DNA from: Streptomyces canus
Lineage (GTDB): Bacteria; Actinomycetota; Actinomycetes; Streptomycetales; Streptomycetaceae
Assembly (NCBI RefSeq): GCF_030815415.1
Contig: NZ_JAUSWW010000001.1
Span: 1,612,001-1,676,000, forward strand
Direction: 5' to 3'
DNA length: 64,000 nucleotides
The notes beneath the pieces are model-generated. The model did not search any database, was not told the origin of the DNA, and saw only the letters and a list, made by a program, of their open reading frames with translations. This document shows positions 9,021 through 17,570 of the stretch, piece after piece. How positions within the stretch are numbered: position 1 is the stretch's first letter; each line of letters starts with the position of its first letter. The position numbers were made by a program, and so were the translations under genes.

Positions 9021-9059
9021 GGGCTGGTCGCGCAGTTCCCCGCGCCCCTTAAGGGGCGC
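9021..9059. terminator. bidirectional hairpin in a Streptomyces-type intergenic repeat
   Basis: The perfect 18-base palindrome GCGCCCCTTAAGGGGCGC occupies 9042-9059, between two converging genes. It is preceded by GGGCTGGTCGCGCAGTTCCCC. From memory, this GCGCAGTTCCCCGCGCCCC-type unit recurs in intergenic regions of many Streptomyces genomes. It has no U-tract but is well placed to stop both transcripts. Confidence 0.7.
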
Positions 9060-9959
9060 TTACGGGCCCGGCGTTGTACGCAGAGCACCCGGTCGGGCCA
9101 AAGCCGCTGCCGCCGCTCGGCTCGCCTTGCGGCCCAGGGCTGCGCGTGAGGTTTCGCGGAGCAGGACCGCTGTGCGGAAGGCGGCCGTGGCAAGCGGGCC
9201 GTGGCGCTTCCCGTACAGGCGGACCCGGTTGAGGGTGAGCAGGGTCCACAGGCGGGGGGACACCTGGGAGTCGCCGCCCAGGTGTACTGCCTCGGCTGTC
9301 GGGTCCAGTTGGGTGGCGTAACCCCTGTCCCGCGCTCGCAGGCAGTACTCGGTCTCCTCCGAGTAGAGGAAGAAGGACTCGTCCCACGGGCCGCACGCGG
9401 TCAGGCAGTCCGCCGATATCGCCATGAGCGCGCCGGTCGCCCAGTCCGCGCGGGTGGGGTGCCGGTACGCGGCGGGGTCGGTGACGAGTTCGCTCAGCGC
9501 CGGGAAGCGTCCGGCCCGGGTGTTGCCGATCACGGCCTCGCCCAGGGCCCGGAGCACGGTGGACTCGCGGCGCAGTGAGCGGTGGGGCGTGTCGCTGCCT
9601 TCTTCGTACAGCAGGGGTACGGCGATCCCGACCCCGTCGCCGAGGTTGTCGACGAGGCGCTTGGCGCAGCCCTGCCGCATCCGGATGTCGGGGTTGCAGA
9701 TCAGCACGGACCCGTATTCGCCGGCCGCGCCCAGCGCCGCGTTGATCCCGGCCGCGTACCCGGCGTTGCGGCCGGTCTGGACGATCGTGGTGTCCGGCGC
9801 CAGCTTCCGCAGCACGTCGACGGTGTCGTCGGCGGAGTCGTTGTCGGCGACGACCAGCCGCCAGTCGAGGCCGGCCATGCCCTCGGGAAGTGCGGCGAGG
9901 AACCCGGGGAGCACCGCGGCGCTGTTCCAGGTGACGACGATGACGGCGACGGGGCTCAT
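9060..9959 (-). CDS. family 2 glycosyltransferase, rhamnosyltransferase-like
   Basis: A 299-residue GT2 enzyme. VAVIVVTWNSAAVLPGFLAAL begins the nucleotide-binding fold, VVADNDSADDT carries the first acidic motif, GRNAGYAAGINAAL and VLICNPDIRM follow, and DESFFLYSEETEYCLRARDRGY matches the acceptor or catalytic region of WbbL/RfbF-type rhamnosyltransferases. The start overlaps the stop of the Wzz-polymerase fusion by four bases, so it is translated as the second gene of a two-gene unit. It should extend the lipid-linked repeat unit in the cytoplasm. Rhamnose as donor is only a family tendency. Confidence 0.85.
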   Translation of the reverse strand: MSPVAVIVVTWNSAAVLPGFLAALPEGMAGLDWRLVVADNDSADDTVDVLRKLAPDTTIVQTGRNAGYAAGINAALGAAGEYGSVLICNPDIRMRQGCAKRLVDNLGDGVGIAVPLLYEEGSDTPHRSLRRESTVLRALGEAVIGNTRAGRFPALSELVTDPAAYRHPTRADWATGALMAISADCLTACGPWDESFFLYSEETEYCLRARDRGYATQLDPTAEAVHLGGDSQVSPRLWTLLTLNRVRLYGKRHGPLATAAFRTAVLLRETSRAALGRKASRAAAAALARPGALRTTPGP

Positions 9960-11989
9960 CGGGACTCCACGAGTTCAGGGAGCTGGGCTTCGGACGGCTT
10001 ACGGGGTGCGGGGACCTCGGCCGCCGCCGCGGCGGCCTCGCGGCGGATGAAGCCGAGGTAGCTGCCGCCGGCCCCCAGGGTGAGGAAGAACATCCCGGCG
10101 TACATGGGGAAGCTGAGCGCGTCGAAGGTGGCGCTGATGACCAGCGCGACCAGCGCCGAGGCGAGGAATGCCTGCCCGAGTTCGCGGTCGGAGTCGGTGC
10201 GGGCGAGGCGGCGGATGGTGCCGCCGGTGTGTATGCCGGTGATGAACAGGGCGAGCAGCGCGACCAGCCCGACGATGCCCATCTCGGCCAGGGTCAGCAT
10301 GTACTGGTTGTCCGTGAAGAAGTACAGGTCGGGCGTGAACGTCCCGAATCCCCTTCCGACCCAAGGGTGTTCGTCGAGGTAGGGGACGATCGCGCTGTAC
10401 TTCACGGTGCGCGCCTGGGTGCTGCTGTCGGAGCCGGACAGGAAGCTCGCGAACAGGTTGGTGATGGTGCCGATCAGCCCCGGAATGATCACCTTGAAGC
10501 CCGCCACCGACCCCATGATGATGGCGATGGCGGCCCAGCGCCGCTGCGGCTTCCAGCGGGGCACCATCACCAGGATCACGATGAGCGCGCCGATGATGGA
10601 CGTCCTGGACACCGTCAGCGGCAGCGCGCCCGCCATGATCGCCACCGGGGCCCAGCGGCGCAGCGCGCCGGCGTGCCGGCGGACCGGATCGAACGCCTGG
10701 TGGACGGCGAAGGGAACGAGGATGGCCAGCATCCCGCCGAACTCCAGCGGATGGGCCGTGGTCGAGCGCGGCCGGGTGAAGGAGCCGCGGTCCATGGCAC
10801 TGATCCCCGCGGTGCTCGACTGGAGCCCGGGGATGTGGATGGAGTCGGCGATGTTGGTCGCGGCGAAGAAGTCGTAGTAGCCGATGAGGGCGACCACTGT
10901 GCCCAGGACGACGAGCCGGCGCATCAGGGTCTCCAGCCGCCCGCGCTCCTGGATACCGGCCGATGCCAGCACCACCAGCGCCACCCAGACCCCGAGTCCG
11001 ATGAGCCCGCGATCGGCCCCGAGGATCTCCTCGTGCGTGCTGTTGCGGGTCGCGTCGGCGATGTAGGACAGCAGCACCGCCACGGCGAGCAGGCACATCG
11101 CCACGCGCGGCAGCCTGGTGCCCTCGGCCGGACGGATACGGCCGCCGAGCCAGGTCGCCAGGTACCAGAGGAGTCCCAGCAGGGCGAAGACGTTGGCCGG
11201 GGTGCCGACGCCGCCGAGCGCGGGCAGGGTGAGGTTCGACGGGACGAAGAAGGCGAGCGCCAGATAGCCGGTGAGGATCGTCGTGGCGTCCAGCCTCCGT
11301 GTCAGCAGGCCCTTGGGCGCCCGCTCCTGGGGCTTGGCGCGATGGCGCCGGGGGACGTATCCCTCCCGGGCCCGTCCCCGGCGGCGGACCACCGCGACGC
11401 CTTCGGCCAGGATGGACAGCAGGAACGCGCTGACGACGCCGACGATGACGACCGACGCGATGTTCTGGTACCGGGCTTTCGGCTGCGAGACCGGGGTCTG
11501 CGGCAGCACGACCGGCGCGGCCTGCACGAGGTACCCGGTCGGCACCTTGGACGCGGACTGCAGGGCCTTCAGCTGCTCCCCGGTGAACTTGGTGAGGGTG
11601 GTGGTCTCCTGGAGCACCTTCTCCCGGTCGGTTCCGGTGACACTCAGGGTGAGCAGCGGGCTGTCGGCGGCCGGCGCGAATCCGACCGTGTACCGGTCCG
11701 TGACTCCCCGGGAGTGCAGTTCCTTGGCCGAGTCGCTCGACTGGAGTGTCCTGATCAGGACATCGGCCGTGACGACCAGTGAACCGCCCGCGTTCGAGAT
11801 GGGGTTGCCGAAGGTCGGCGCCAACTCGGCGACCGCCGTGGAGTCCAGCAGGGTGACGGAGCTCTGCGACTGGTAGGAGACCGGAACGGTCCGGTACAGA
11901 TAGCCGCCCGCGAACAGGCTGAGCAGGGTGAGGGGCACCATGAAGTACCAGCGCCTGCACATGATCGCCCAGATGTCGCCCAGGCTCAT
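9956..11989 (-). CDS. Wzz-like domain fused to O-antigen ligase/polymerase-like domain
   Basis: A 677-residue protein in two parts. Residues 1 to about 205 look like a complete Wzz co-polymerase: MSLGDIWAIMCRRWYF, TM1 near 15-33, an outer loop containing LTLSVTGTDREKV, the PQTPVSQPKARYQN segment and TM2 near 178-200. After a basic linker (RRRGRAREGYVPRRHRAK), residues about 230-650 form 10-12 membrane helices with the Wzy_C pattern: an Arg before the large loop (SSTQARTVKYSA), HPWVGRGFGTF and NQYMLTLAEMGIVGL. The second part would polymerise or ligate repeat units on the outer face; the first would set chain length. No other Wzy candidate is seen in the window. The fusion could also be read as an assembly join, but the frame, spacing and composition are continuous. 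Confidence 0.85.
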   Translation of the reverse strand: MSLGDIWAIMCRRWYFMVPLTLLSLFAGGYLYRTVPVSYQSQSSVTLLDSTAVAELAPTFGNPISNAGGSLVVTADVLIRTLQSSDSAKELHSRGVTDRYTVGFAPAADSPLLTLSVTGTDREKVLQETTTLTKFTGEQLKALQSASKVPTGYLVQAAPVVLPQTPVSQPKARYQNIASVVIVGVVSAFLLSILAEGVAVVRRRGRAREGYVPRRHRAKPQERAPKGLLTRRLDATTILTGYLALAFFVPSNLTLPALGGVGTPANVFALLGLLWYLATWLGGRIRPAEGTRLPRVAMCLLAVAVLLSYIADATRNSTHEEILGADRGLIGLGVWVALVVLASAGIQERGRLETLMRRLVVLGTVVALIGYYDFFAATNIADSIHIPGLQSSTAGISAMDRGSFTRPRSTTAHPLEFGGMLAILVPFAVHQAFDPVRRHAGALRRWAPVAIMAGALPLTVSRTSIIGALIVILVMVPRWKPQRRWAAIAIIMGSVAGFKVIIPGLIGTITNLFASFLSGSDSSTQARTVKYSAIVPYLDEHPWVGRGFGTFTPDLYFFTDNQYMLTLAEMGIVGLVALLALFITGIHTGGTIRRLARTDSDRELGQAFLASALVALVISATFDALSFPMYAGMFFLTLGAGGSYLGFIRREAAAAAAEVPAPRKPSEAQLPELVESR

Positions 11990-12066
11990 GAGAACTCTCC
12001 CCGGTGTGATTCGGTGGCGGCCCGCCCCGGCGCCTGCGAGGATCGAGGCCGACGGAAGGAATCCCT

Positions 12067-12738
12067 GTGTCGCCCCGTGACGTCGCCGAAGCGCTGCTCC
12101 GCCGCTGGTACGTGCTGTTGCTCGGGCTCCTGCTGACGGCTGCCGGAGCCTATCCGGTGCTCCGCCCGACCCCGGAGTACCTGAGTTCGGCGGTGGTCGT
12201 CCTCAAGCCGCCGGCGACGGGCAACCAGCCGAACCAGCTGACGAATCTGCAACCGCCGCTGGCCATGCTCTCGTACGGTGTCATCCAGCAGCTCGAATCG
12301 CCCGGCGGGCGCAAGGAGTTGGCGTCCGCCGGCGTGCACGGCAGCTATCAGCTGATCCCGCGCAACAGCGGCACCAGCGCGACGCCCCGCTATCTGATCC
12401 CCTCGGTTCAGGTGCAGGCGCGCGGGGGCGATCCCGCCACGGCCGACAGCGCGGTCCGCCGGATCATCGACGTCTACGCCGGGCATGTGGCGGACATCCA
12501 GGAGGCGCAGGCGATCGCGCCGGAGTCGCGGATCAACGCGTCCGTCCTGGTCACCCCGAGCGCCGCCCAGGTCCAGGGCACCAAGAGCCGTGCGCTGGCC
12601 GGTACGGCGCTGCTGGGCGGGCTCGCCGCGATCCTCGGCGCGCTGTGGTTCGACCGGTACGCGCTGCGTCGTAGGGGCAGGCAGGAGGCCTCCCCGGAAC
12701 CGCTCCCGCACGGGGGCGGGGTTCCGGTGGCGGGCTGA
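12067..12738 (+). CDS. small Wzz-like membrane protein
   Basis: A 223-residue protein with Wzz layout: SPRDVAEALLRRWYVLLLGLLL (TM1 about 14-32), a 140-residue outer loop, and TM2 about 178-198 (ALAGTALLGGLAAILGALWF) followed by a basic tail. GTG 12067 has GGAAGGAA just upstream. It is divergent from the fusion gene, with 77 bases between them. Its loop differs from the other two Wzz-type proteins in the locus (PPATGNQPNQLTN, SVQVQARGG). It may modulate chain length or act in export. Confidence in the family is moderate because such short proteins are poorly conserved. Confidence 0.7.
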   Translation: MSPRDVAEALLRRWYVLLLGLLLTAAGAYPVLRPTPEYLSSAVVVLKPPATGNQPNQLTNLQPPLAMLSYGVIQQLESPGGRKELASAGVHGSYQLIPRNSGTSATPRYLIPSVQVQARGGDPATADSAVRRIIDVYAGHVADIQEAQAIAPESRINASVLVTPSAAQVQGTKSRALAGTALLGGLAAILGALWFDRYALRRRGRQEASPEPLPHGGGVPVAG

Positions 12739-12794
12739 GTTGCCGCGCGGTGGGCCGGGGCGGCCGGTCGCGGCCCTCGGGTCGGGCGTGGTCA

Positions 12795-13841
12795 TCAGAT
12801 GCCGCGGCGCTTCCAGGACTCCCACCACAGCCACTCCCGCCCCCGTTCGGCCACGGCCGACCACACCAGCGGTTGCAGATACGGCATCGTCTTCGCTCCG
12901 ATCCGCTGTCTGAGGCGTAGCGCGCGGTACTCGGGCAGCCGCGCGTAGCCCGGCAGGCATTCCCGCGCGAAGGCCACGAGTTCGTCGACCGGGACGACGT
13001 CGGTGCGCCCCCTGTCGTAGGCGCGGTAGGCGCGGCGCAGGGCGAAGCGGGCGAGGCGGGTGTGCACGGCGCCGGCCAGTCGGTCGGCCTGTGGCAGCAG
13101 GTCGGAGCATTTGTCGAGCACGGAGTCGTACGCCACCAGTCGCTGGCGCAGGTCGTCGAGCTGACCGCCGAAGTCGGTGGTGGACATGTTGTTGCCGTGG
13201 ACGCGGTAGTAGGCCTGGTCGGCGCCGCGTACGTAGCCGACGTCGGCGCGGGCCGCGAGCCGCATCCACATCTCGATGTCGCCGGCGTGCGGGAGCGCCG
13301 GGTCGTAGCCGCCCACCTCGCGCTGGAGGCTGGTGCGGACGACGACCTCGGGCGAGGTGATGCAGCCGGTGCCTTCGCGGAACCGGCGCTCCAGCCACCA
13401 GTGCCCGGGGTAGACGACCGAACCGGTGCCGCCGGTGCGGGCCTTGGGCAGCGGGCCGCCGTGCTGGAAGCGCAGGGGACGGCCGTAGGCGAACCCCGCC
13501 TCCGGATGGGCGTCGAGGAGCGCGGCGGCGCGTACCAGTGCGCCGGGGACCAGGCGGTCGTCGGCGGAGAGCAGTGCGACGTAGTCACCGTCGGCCCACT
13601 CGAGGAGGCCCTCGTTGTAGGTGGCGATATGGCCCTTGTTGGTCTCGTGGACGCGGACCTCGATCCGCGGGTCGGAGGCCGCCAGCTTGCGCGCGGTCTC
13701 CGCCGAGTCGTCGGGTGAGGCGTCGTCGATGATGAGGACCCGGACGTCGACGCCGTCCTGCTCGTCCAGGACGCTGCTGACGCAGTCGGCGAGGAAGTCG
13801 CCGTACTTGTAGCAGGGGATCACGACACTGACGGTGGACAT
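12795..13841 (-). CDS. family 2 glycosyltransferase
   Basis: A 348-residue enzyme. STVSVVIPCYKYGDFLADC begins a GT-A domain (about residues 4-120) with LIIDDASPDDS and the DXD-like LLSADDRLVPGA. DIEMWMRLAARADVGYV is the usual C-terminal motif, followed by about 140 mostly helical residues of unknown role ending in WWESWKRRGI. The start at 13841 (ATG) is chosen because the fold begins two residues later; the frame is open up to 13898 but that extension covers the terminator hairpin of the upstream gene. It lies at the far end of the minus-strand block and probably adds a sugar to the repeat unit. Confidence 0.83.
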   Translation of the reverse strand: MSTVSVVIPCYKYGDFLADCVSSVLDEQDGVDVRVLIIDDASPDDSAETARKLAASDPRIEVRVHETNKGHIATYNEGLLEWADGDYVALLSADDRLVPGALVRAAALLDAHPEAGFAYGRPLRFQHGGPLPKARTGGTGSVVYPGHWWLERRFREGTGCITSPEVVVRTSLQREVGGYDPALPHAGDIEMWMRLAARADVGYVRGADQAYYRVHGNNMSTTDFGGQLDDLRQRLVAYDSVLDKCSDLLPQADRLAGAVHTRLARFALRRAYRAYDRGRTDVVPVDELVAFARECLPGYARLPEYRALRLRQRIGAKTMPYLQPLVWSAVAERGREWLWWESWKRRGI

Positions 13842-13860
13842 CGGTGATGTGGCCAATCCC

Positions 13861-13890
13861 CGGTGCCGGCCTCCGCGGAGGCCGGCACCG
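13861..13890. terminator. perfect 30-base palindrome after the DUF4082 gene
   Basis: CGGTGCCGGCCTCCG (13861-13875) is followed directly by its exact reverse complement. It lies seven bases beyond the TAG of the large secreted protein gene and before the glycosyltransferase start on the same strand. It should form a strong hairpin that ends or attenuates the upstream transcript. Confidence 0.75.
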
Positions 13891-13897
13891 GTGCGCA

Positions 13898-16800
13898 CTA
13901 GTGCTTCTTGCGGACGGTCTTGCTGGTCAGGGTCCAGTCACGGGACTTCACCGTGTGGTGCTTCTTGTCCCTGGCCGTGAAGGTGATCTTGAACCGCGTG
14001 CCGTCCGGCAGCGGGGCGGACAGATGGACGGACACCTTGTGGGTGGCCCGGTCGTAGTCGAGGACGGCCTTGACGTGGAGTTTCCTGGCGACCGCGGCCT
14101 TGGCGCCCGGCAGGATGGTCACCGTCGCCTTCACCGACCCGACCTTCGTCGAGCTGGGCAGCGTCGTGACGAGCGGGTGCGCCGCGTCGGCCGTGCGCGC
14201 CAGCGAGGAGGCGGTCTCCTCCGACGTGGTGCCCGACGTCAGTGACGCGGACGGGTTCTCGGCGGTGAAGAGCGGCCCGACCCAGTAGTTCGCGGATCCG
14301 TAGGAACTGTTGGGGAAGGCCACGTCACTGCCGTACCGGTAGAGGCCGTTGTGGGCCGTGCCGATGTCGGCGGTGGCGGTCAGCGGATACGACTTGTGGG
14401 CCGACGCGAAGTAGCCGCCGTCCACCGCGTAGTTGCCGTTCGGTGCGTGGTAGGAGACGACGTACGCGGTGTCCGCGCTGATCGCCACCGGGGTGGCGAA
14501 GGTCATCGTCTGCCAGCCGGAGGCGGACTCGCTGGTGAAGGTCCCGGAGGCGAGGAGCGTGCCGTCGGTGGACCAGAGGCTGCCCGTGTGGGTGCCGGTG
14601 TTGGTCGCGCCCTTGTAGAAGGTGACGCCGGTGACCCAGCCGCTCGCCGAGGACTGGAAACGGGTGCCCAGTTCGAGGGAGTTGGGGTCGTCGGTGACGG
14701 CGGTCCTGGCCGGCACCGTGGCGGAGTTCCACAGCGTGCAGGGGCAGGTGACCGCGGGCGGGGAGGAACTGGTGGTGAACGTCCATGTCACCGGGGCCCC
14801 CATGGCGTTGCCCCACAGGTCCTCCGCCTGGACGGAGGCGGTGTACGTGGTGTGCAGCTCCAGCTCCGTCGACGGGGTGAAGGTCGCCTTGTTCGACGCG
14901 GGCAGCGTCTTGGCGCCCGGAACGGTGTTGCCGTTCGGGTCCTTCACCGTGAACGTGAGCGTGTCGCCGTCGATGGCGTGGTCGAAGACGGCCGACACCG
15001 GTGTGGTGATCGACGCGCCGGTGGCCCCCGAGGTCGGGGACTTCGAGGTGACGACGGGCGGGGTCGTGCTGGCCGTCGCGGTGTCCAGCACCACGTCCAC
15101 CCAGTAGTTGCTGCCCGAGGACGCCGAGGACGGGAAGGCGCTGGTGGAGCTGTAGCGGTAGACGCCGTTGCCGCCGTCGGTGCCGGACTTCAGGGCCGTG
15201 AGCGGGGCCAGCCCTGCGGAACTGTTCGAGAAGTAGCCGCCGTCGTAGGAGTAACCGCCGTTGGGGGCGAAGTACGAGGCGACGTAGGTGGTGTTGGCCT
15301 TGACGGTCACCGGGGTGGAGAAGTTCAGCTGCTGCCAGCCGGAGGCCGTCTCGTTGGTGAAGGTGCCGGTGGCCAGGCGGGTGCCGGAGGCGCTCCACAG
15401 GCTGCCGGTGTGGGTGCCGGTGTTGGCGGGTGACTTGTAGAAGCGGATACCGGTGATCGAACCGGCCACCGTGGTACGGATCTTGACGCCGAGTTCGAGC
15501 GGCCCGGCGTCGCCCGCGTTGAGGGTGCCGGGGACGGCCGTGGCCGGCCAGATGGTGCAGGGACAGGCCTGGGGACCGACGGTCAGCGGGATGGTGGTGA
15601 CGGCGCCGATGTTGACGCTGTCGTCCACCGCGCGCACCTTGATGGACGCGCTGCCCGGTGTCGTCGGCGTCCAGCTGTAGGTCCAGGACGCGAGGCCGGT
15701 GGCGGCGTTCCAGGTGGTTCCGCCGTCCGTGGACACCTCGACGCGGGCCACCACGCCTGCGCCGGAGTCGGTGGCGGTGCCCTTGACGGTGACCGGCTTC
15801 AGCGCCGGGACGGTGGCCCCGGAGGCCGGGGCGGTGACGGTGATGGCCGGGCCGGTGGTGTCGGTGGAGGCCGTGGTGGCGGTGAGGTTGCTCTGCAGGT
15901 TCTTCGGCTGGACGCCCATGTCGGCGAGGACGTTCACGGTCGCCTGCTGCATGCGGACGTCCTCGGTGACCACGACGTCGTCGGGATCGTACGCCGGCAG
16001 GTTGGTCAGGCCCCACGACCACTGCACGGTGCCCGCCCCGAACACCAGGGCCCCGGAGTCCTGGTCGCGGAACTCGACGAGATTGTGCGTCGCCGTCCCG
16101 TTGCCGTACATGTTGCCCCAGTCCAGGCGGTACTTGCCGTCGTCGATGTCCACCGTCGTGGACGACAGATGGATCGCGCCGGCGGGCCTGGTGCTGTTGA
16201 CGATGTCGCTGTCCCACTCGTAGCCGAGGGTGCCCGTCGGGAACGTGGCGGTCTGGCTCGACGTGAGGTTCGCGATGGAGGTGTTGCGCCACAGCCGGTT
16301 CTTGCCGTACGAGCCCGGGACCGTGATCGCGTCGGCGCGGTAGCCGTTCACGGTGAACATGGAGCCGGTGAGGATGTTCGGCGGCTGGTAGTCCATGCCG
16401 TACTGGGTGCTGGTCGGGTCCATCCAGGTGCCGGTCCATTGACCGCTGGGGTCGGCGATGCCGTTGCCCTGGACCATCTTCGTCATCTTGTAGCAGGTCA
16501 GGGTGCGGTTCGAGGTGCTGGTGCCGTCGATGCTCGGGGCGAGCCGCGTCTTCCAGAAGACCTCGTTGCCGCTGAAGTAGCCCTGCCGCACGCCGGCCTT
16601 CCGGGCCGCCAGGACGTTGTTGTACTGGCTTTGTGTCCAGTACTCGTCATGGCCCGAGGACAGATACACGTCGTGGTTCTTCAGCAGGGTGTCACCACGG
16701 GTCGACACGTCCACGCCGGACAGATAGCTGACGTCGTAACCGTTGCGCTCCAGCCACGCCAGCATCATGAACTCGGAGCCGTAGATGCCGTTGTCACCAC

Positions 16801-17503
16801 CGATGTCCAGCGGCCGGTTGTAACTGACCTCGTAGGCACGGCCGTCCGGTGCCGGTCCGGCGCCTCCGTAGAAGTCCTGGCCGCCGTAGTCGTTGTACGC
16901 CTGCCAGGTCTGGTCGCTGGTCTGCACGACGATGTCGGAGGTGCTGGAGTCCTTGCGGACGACGAACGGATACGGCATCAGGCCGTCGCCGTCGGTCTGT
17001 GTCAGGTTCGCGATGTACAGGCCGGACACGGCGTCGCTGGGCACGGTCCAGTTCACGGTCACGGGCCAGTTGCCGCAGTCGACCAGGCCGGTACTCGCCT
17101 TGGTGGTGCAACTGGCGGGCTTGTTGGTGTAGTTGGCCGGGTAGGTCACCGCCGCCTGCGCCGTGGTCGACATCAGGCGCGCCCCGTCACCGCCGTACCA
17201 GCCCAGCCGGTAGATCTCCACGCGGTAGGTGACCGGCGACTGGATCTTGAACTGGACGGTGTCACCCGCCTGGACGCTCTCCTTGGTGGTGAACCCCTTG
17301 ATGTCACCGTAGGAGTTGGGCGAGTACCAGTCGGACATCGGGCTGCCCGTCTTGGAGTTCTCGCAGACGACCGCGTTCGACCCCGTACCGCAGGGATCGG
17401 CCACCGCCGCCTGGGCGGATACGGCCTGCGGGAGCACCGCCCATATCAATGCTGCTGCGACGGCGAGGCGCCCGCCCCGGAGCCGTCTGCCCCATCTGTT
17501 CAT
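13898..17503 (-). CDS. large secreted DUF4082 protein with N,N-dimethylformamidase beta-subunit-like domain
   Basis: A 1,201-residue exported protein. Residues 1-33 form a signal peptide (basic start, hydrophobic core, cleavage near AQA). Residues about 38-540 resemble the N,N-dimethylformamidase beta-subunit-like family found in actinobacterial surface proteins: WYSPNSYGDIKGF, YRLGWYGGDGARL, SSGHDEYWT (near 283) and GNEVFWKTR. An Ig-like domain follows (TGPAITVTAPASG). Two DUF4082 modules start near residues 645 and 919, each opening with CPCT.W and containing TNTGTHTGSLWS and a SGWQ motif; a Big_5-type Ig domain lies between them. The last 100 residues are Lys-rich beta sequence. DUF4082 modules are thought to bind carbohydrate or cell wall. 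GAGAGG precedes the ATG. Position downstream of the sugar operon suggests a surface protein acting on, or displayed with, the polymer. Confidence 0.8.
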   Translation of the reverse strand: MNRWGRRLRGGRLAVAAALIWAVLPQAVSAQAAVADPCGTGSNAVVCENSKTGSPMSDWYSPNSYGDIKGFTTKESVQAGDTVQFKIQSPVTYRVEIYRLGWYGGDGARLMSTTAQAAVTYPANYTNKPASCTTKASTGLVDCGNWPVTVNWTVPSDAVSGLYIANLTQTDGDGLMPYPFVVRKDSSTSDIVVQTSDQTWQAYNDYGGQDFYGGAGPAPDGRAYEVSYNRPLDIGGDNGIYGSEFMMLAWLERNGYDVSYLSGVDVSTRGDTLLKNHDVYLSSGHDEYWTQSQYNNVLAARKAGVRQGYFSGNEVFWKTRLAPSIDGTSTSNRTLTCYKMTKMVQGNGIADPSGQWTGTWMDPTSTQYGMDYQPPNILTGSMFTVNGYRADAITVPGSYGKNRLWRNTSIANLTSSQTATFPTGTLGYEWDSDIVNSTRPAGAIHLSSTTVDIDDGKYRLDWGNMYGNGTATHNLVEFRDQDSGALVFGAGTVQWSWGLTNLPAYDPDDVVVTEDVRMQQATVNVLADMGVQPKNLQSNLTATTASTDTTGPAITVTAPASGATVPALKPVTVKGTATDSGAGVVARVEVSTDGGTTWNAATGLASWTYSWTPTTPGSASIKVRAVDDSVNIGAVTTIPLTVGPQACPCTIWPATAVPGTLNAGDAGPLELGVKIRTTVAGSITGIRFYKSPANTGTHTGSLWSASGTRLATGTFTNETASGWQQLNFSTPVTVKANTTYVASYFAPNGGYSYDGGYFSNSSAGLAPLTALKSGTDGGNGVYRYSSTSAFPSSASSGSNYWVDVVLDTATASTTPPVVTSKSPTSGATGASITTPVSAVFDHAIDGDTLTFTVKDPNGNTVPGAKTLPASNKATFTPSTELELHTTYTASVQAEDLWGNAMGAPVTWTFTTSSSPPAVTCPCTLWNSATVPARTAVTDDPNSLELGTRFQSSASGWVTGVTFYKGATNTGTHTGSLWSTDGTLLASGTFTSESASGWQTMTFATPVAISADTAYVVSYHAPNGNYAVDGGYFASAHKSYPLTATADIGTAHNGLYRYGSDVAFPNSSYGSANYWVGPLFTAENPSASLTSGTTSEETASSLARTADAAHPLVTTLPSSTKVGSVKATVTILPGAKAAVARKLHVKAVLDYDRATHKVSVHLSAPLPDGTRFKITFTARDKKHHTVKSRDWTLTSKTVRKKH

Positions 17504-17570
17504 GTGTACCTCTCAGCGGTGCTGTGCAGGGCGCCCCGTGACGTGGGGGAGGAGCGTGTTGAGGGGCCGG

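Noticed and set aside
10229..11782. 517-codon plus-strand open frame opposite the Wzz-polymerase fusion
   Set aside because: The opposite strand has helices and Wzy motifs; this one is Arg/Gly/Asp-rich with no motif.
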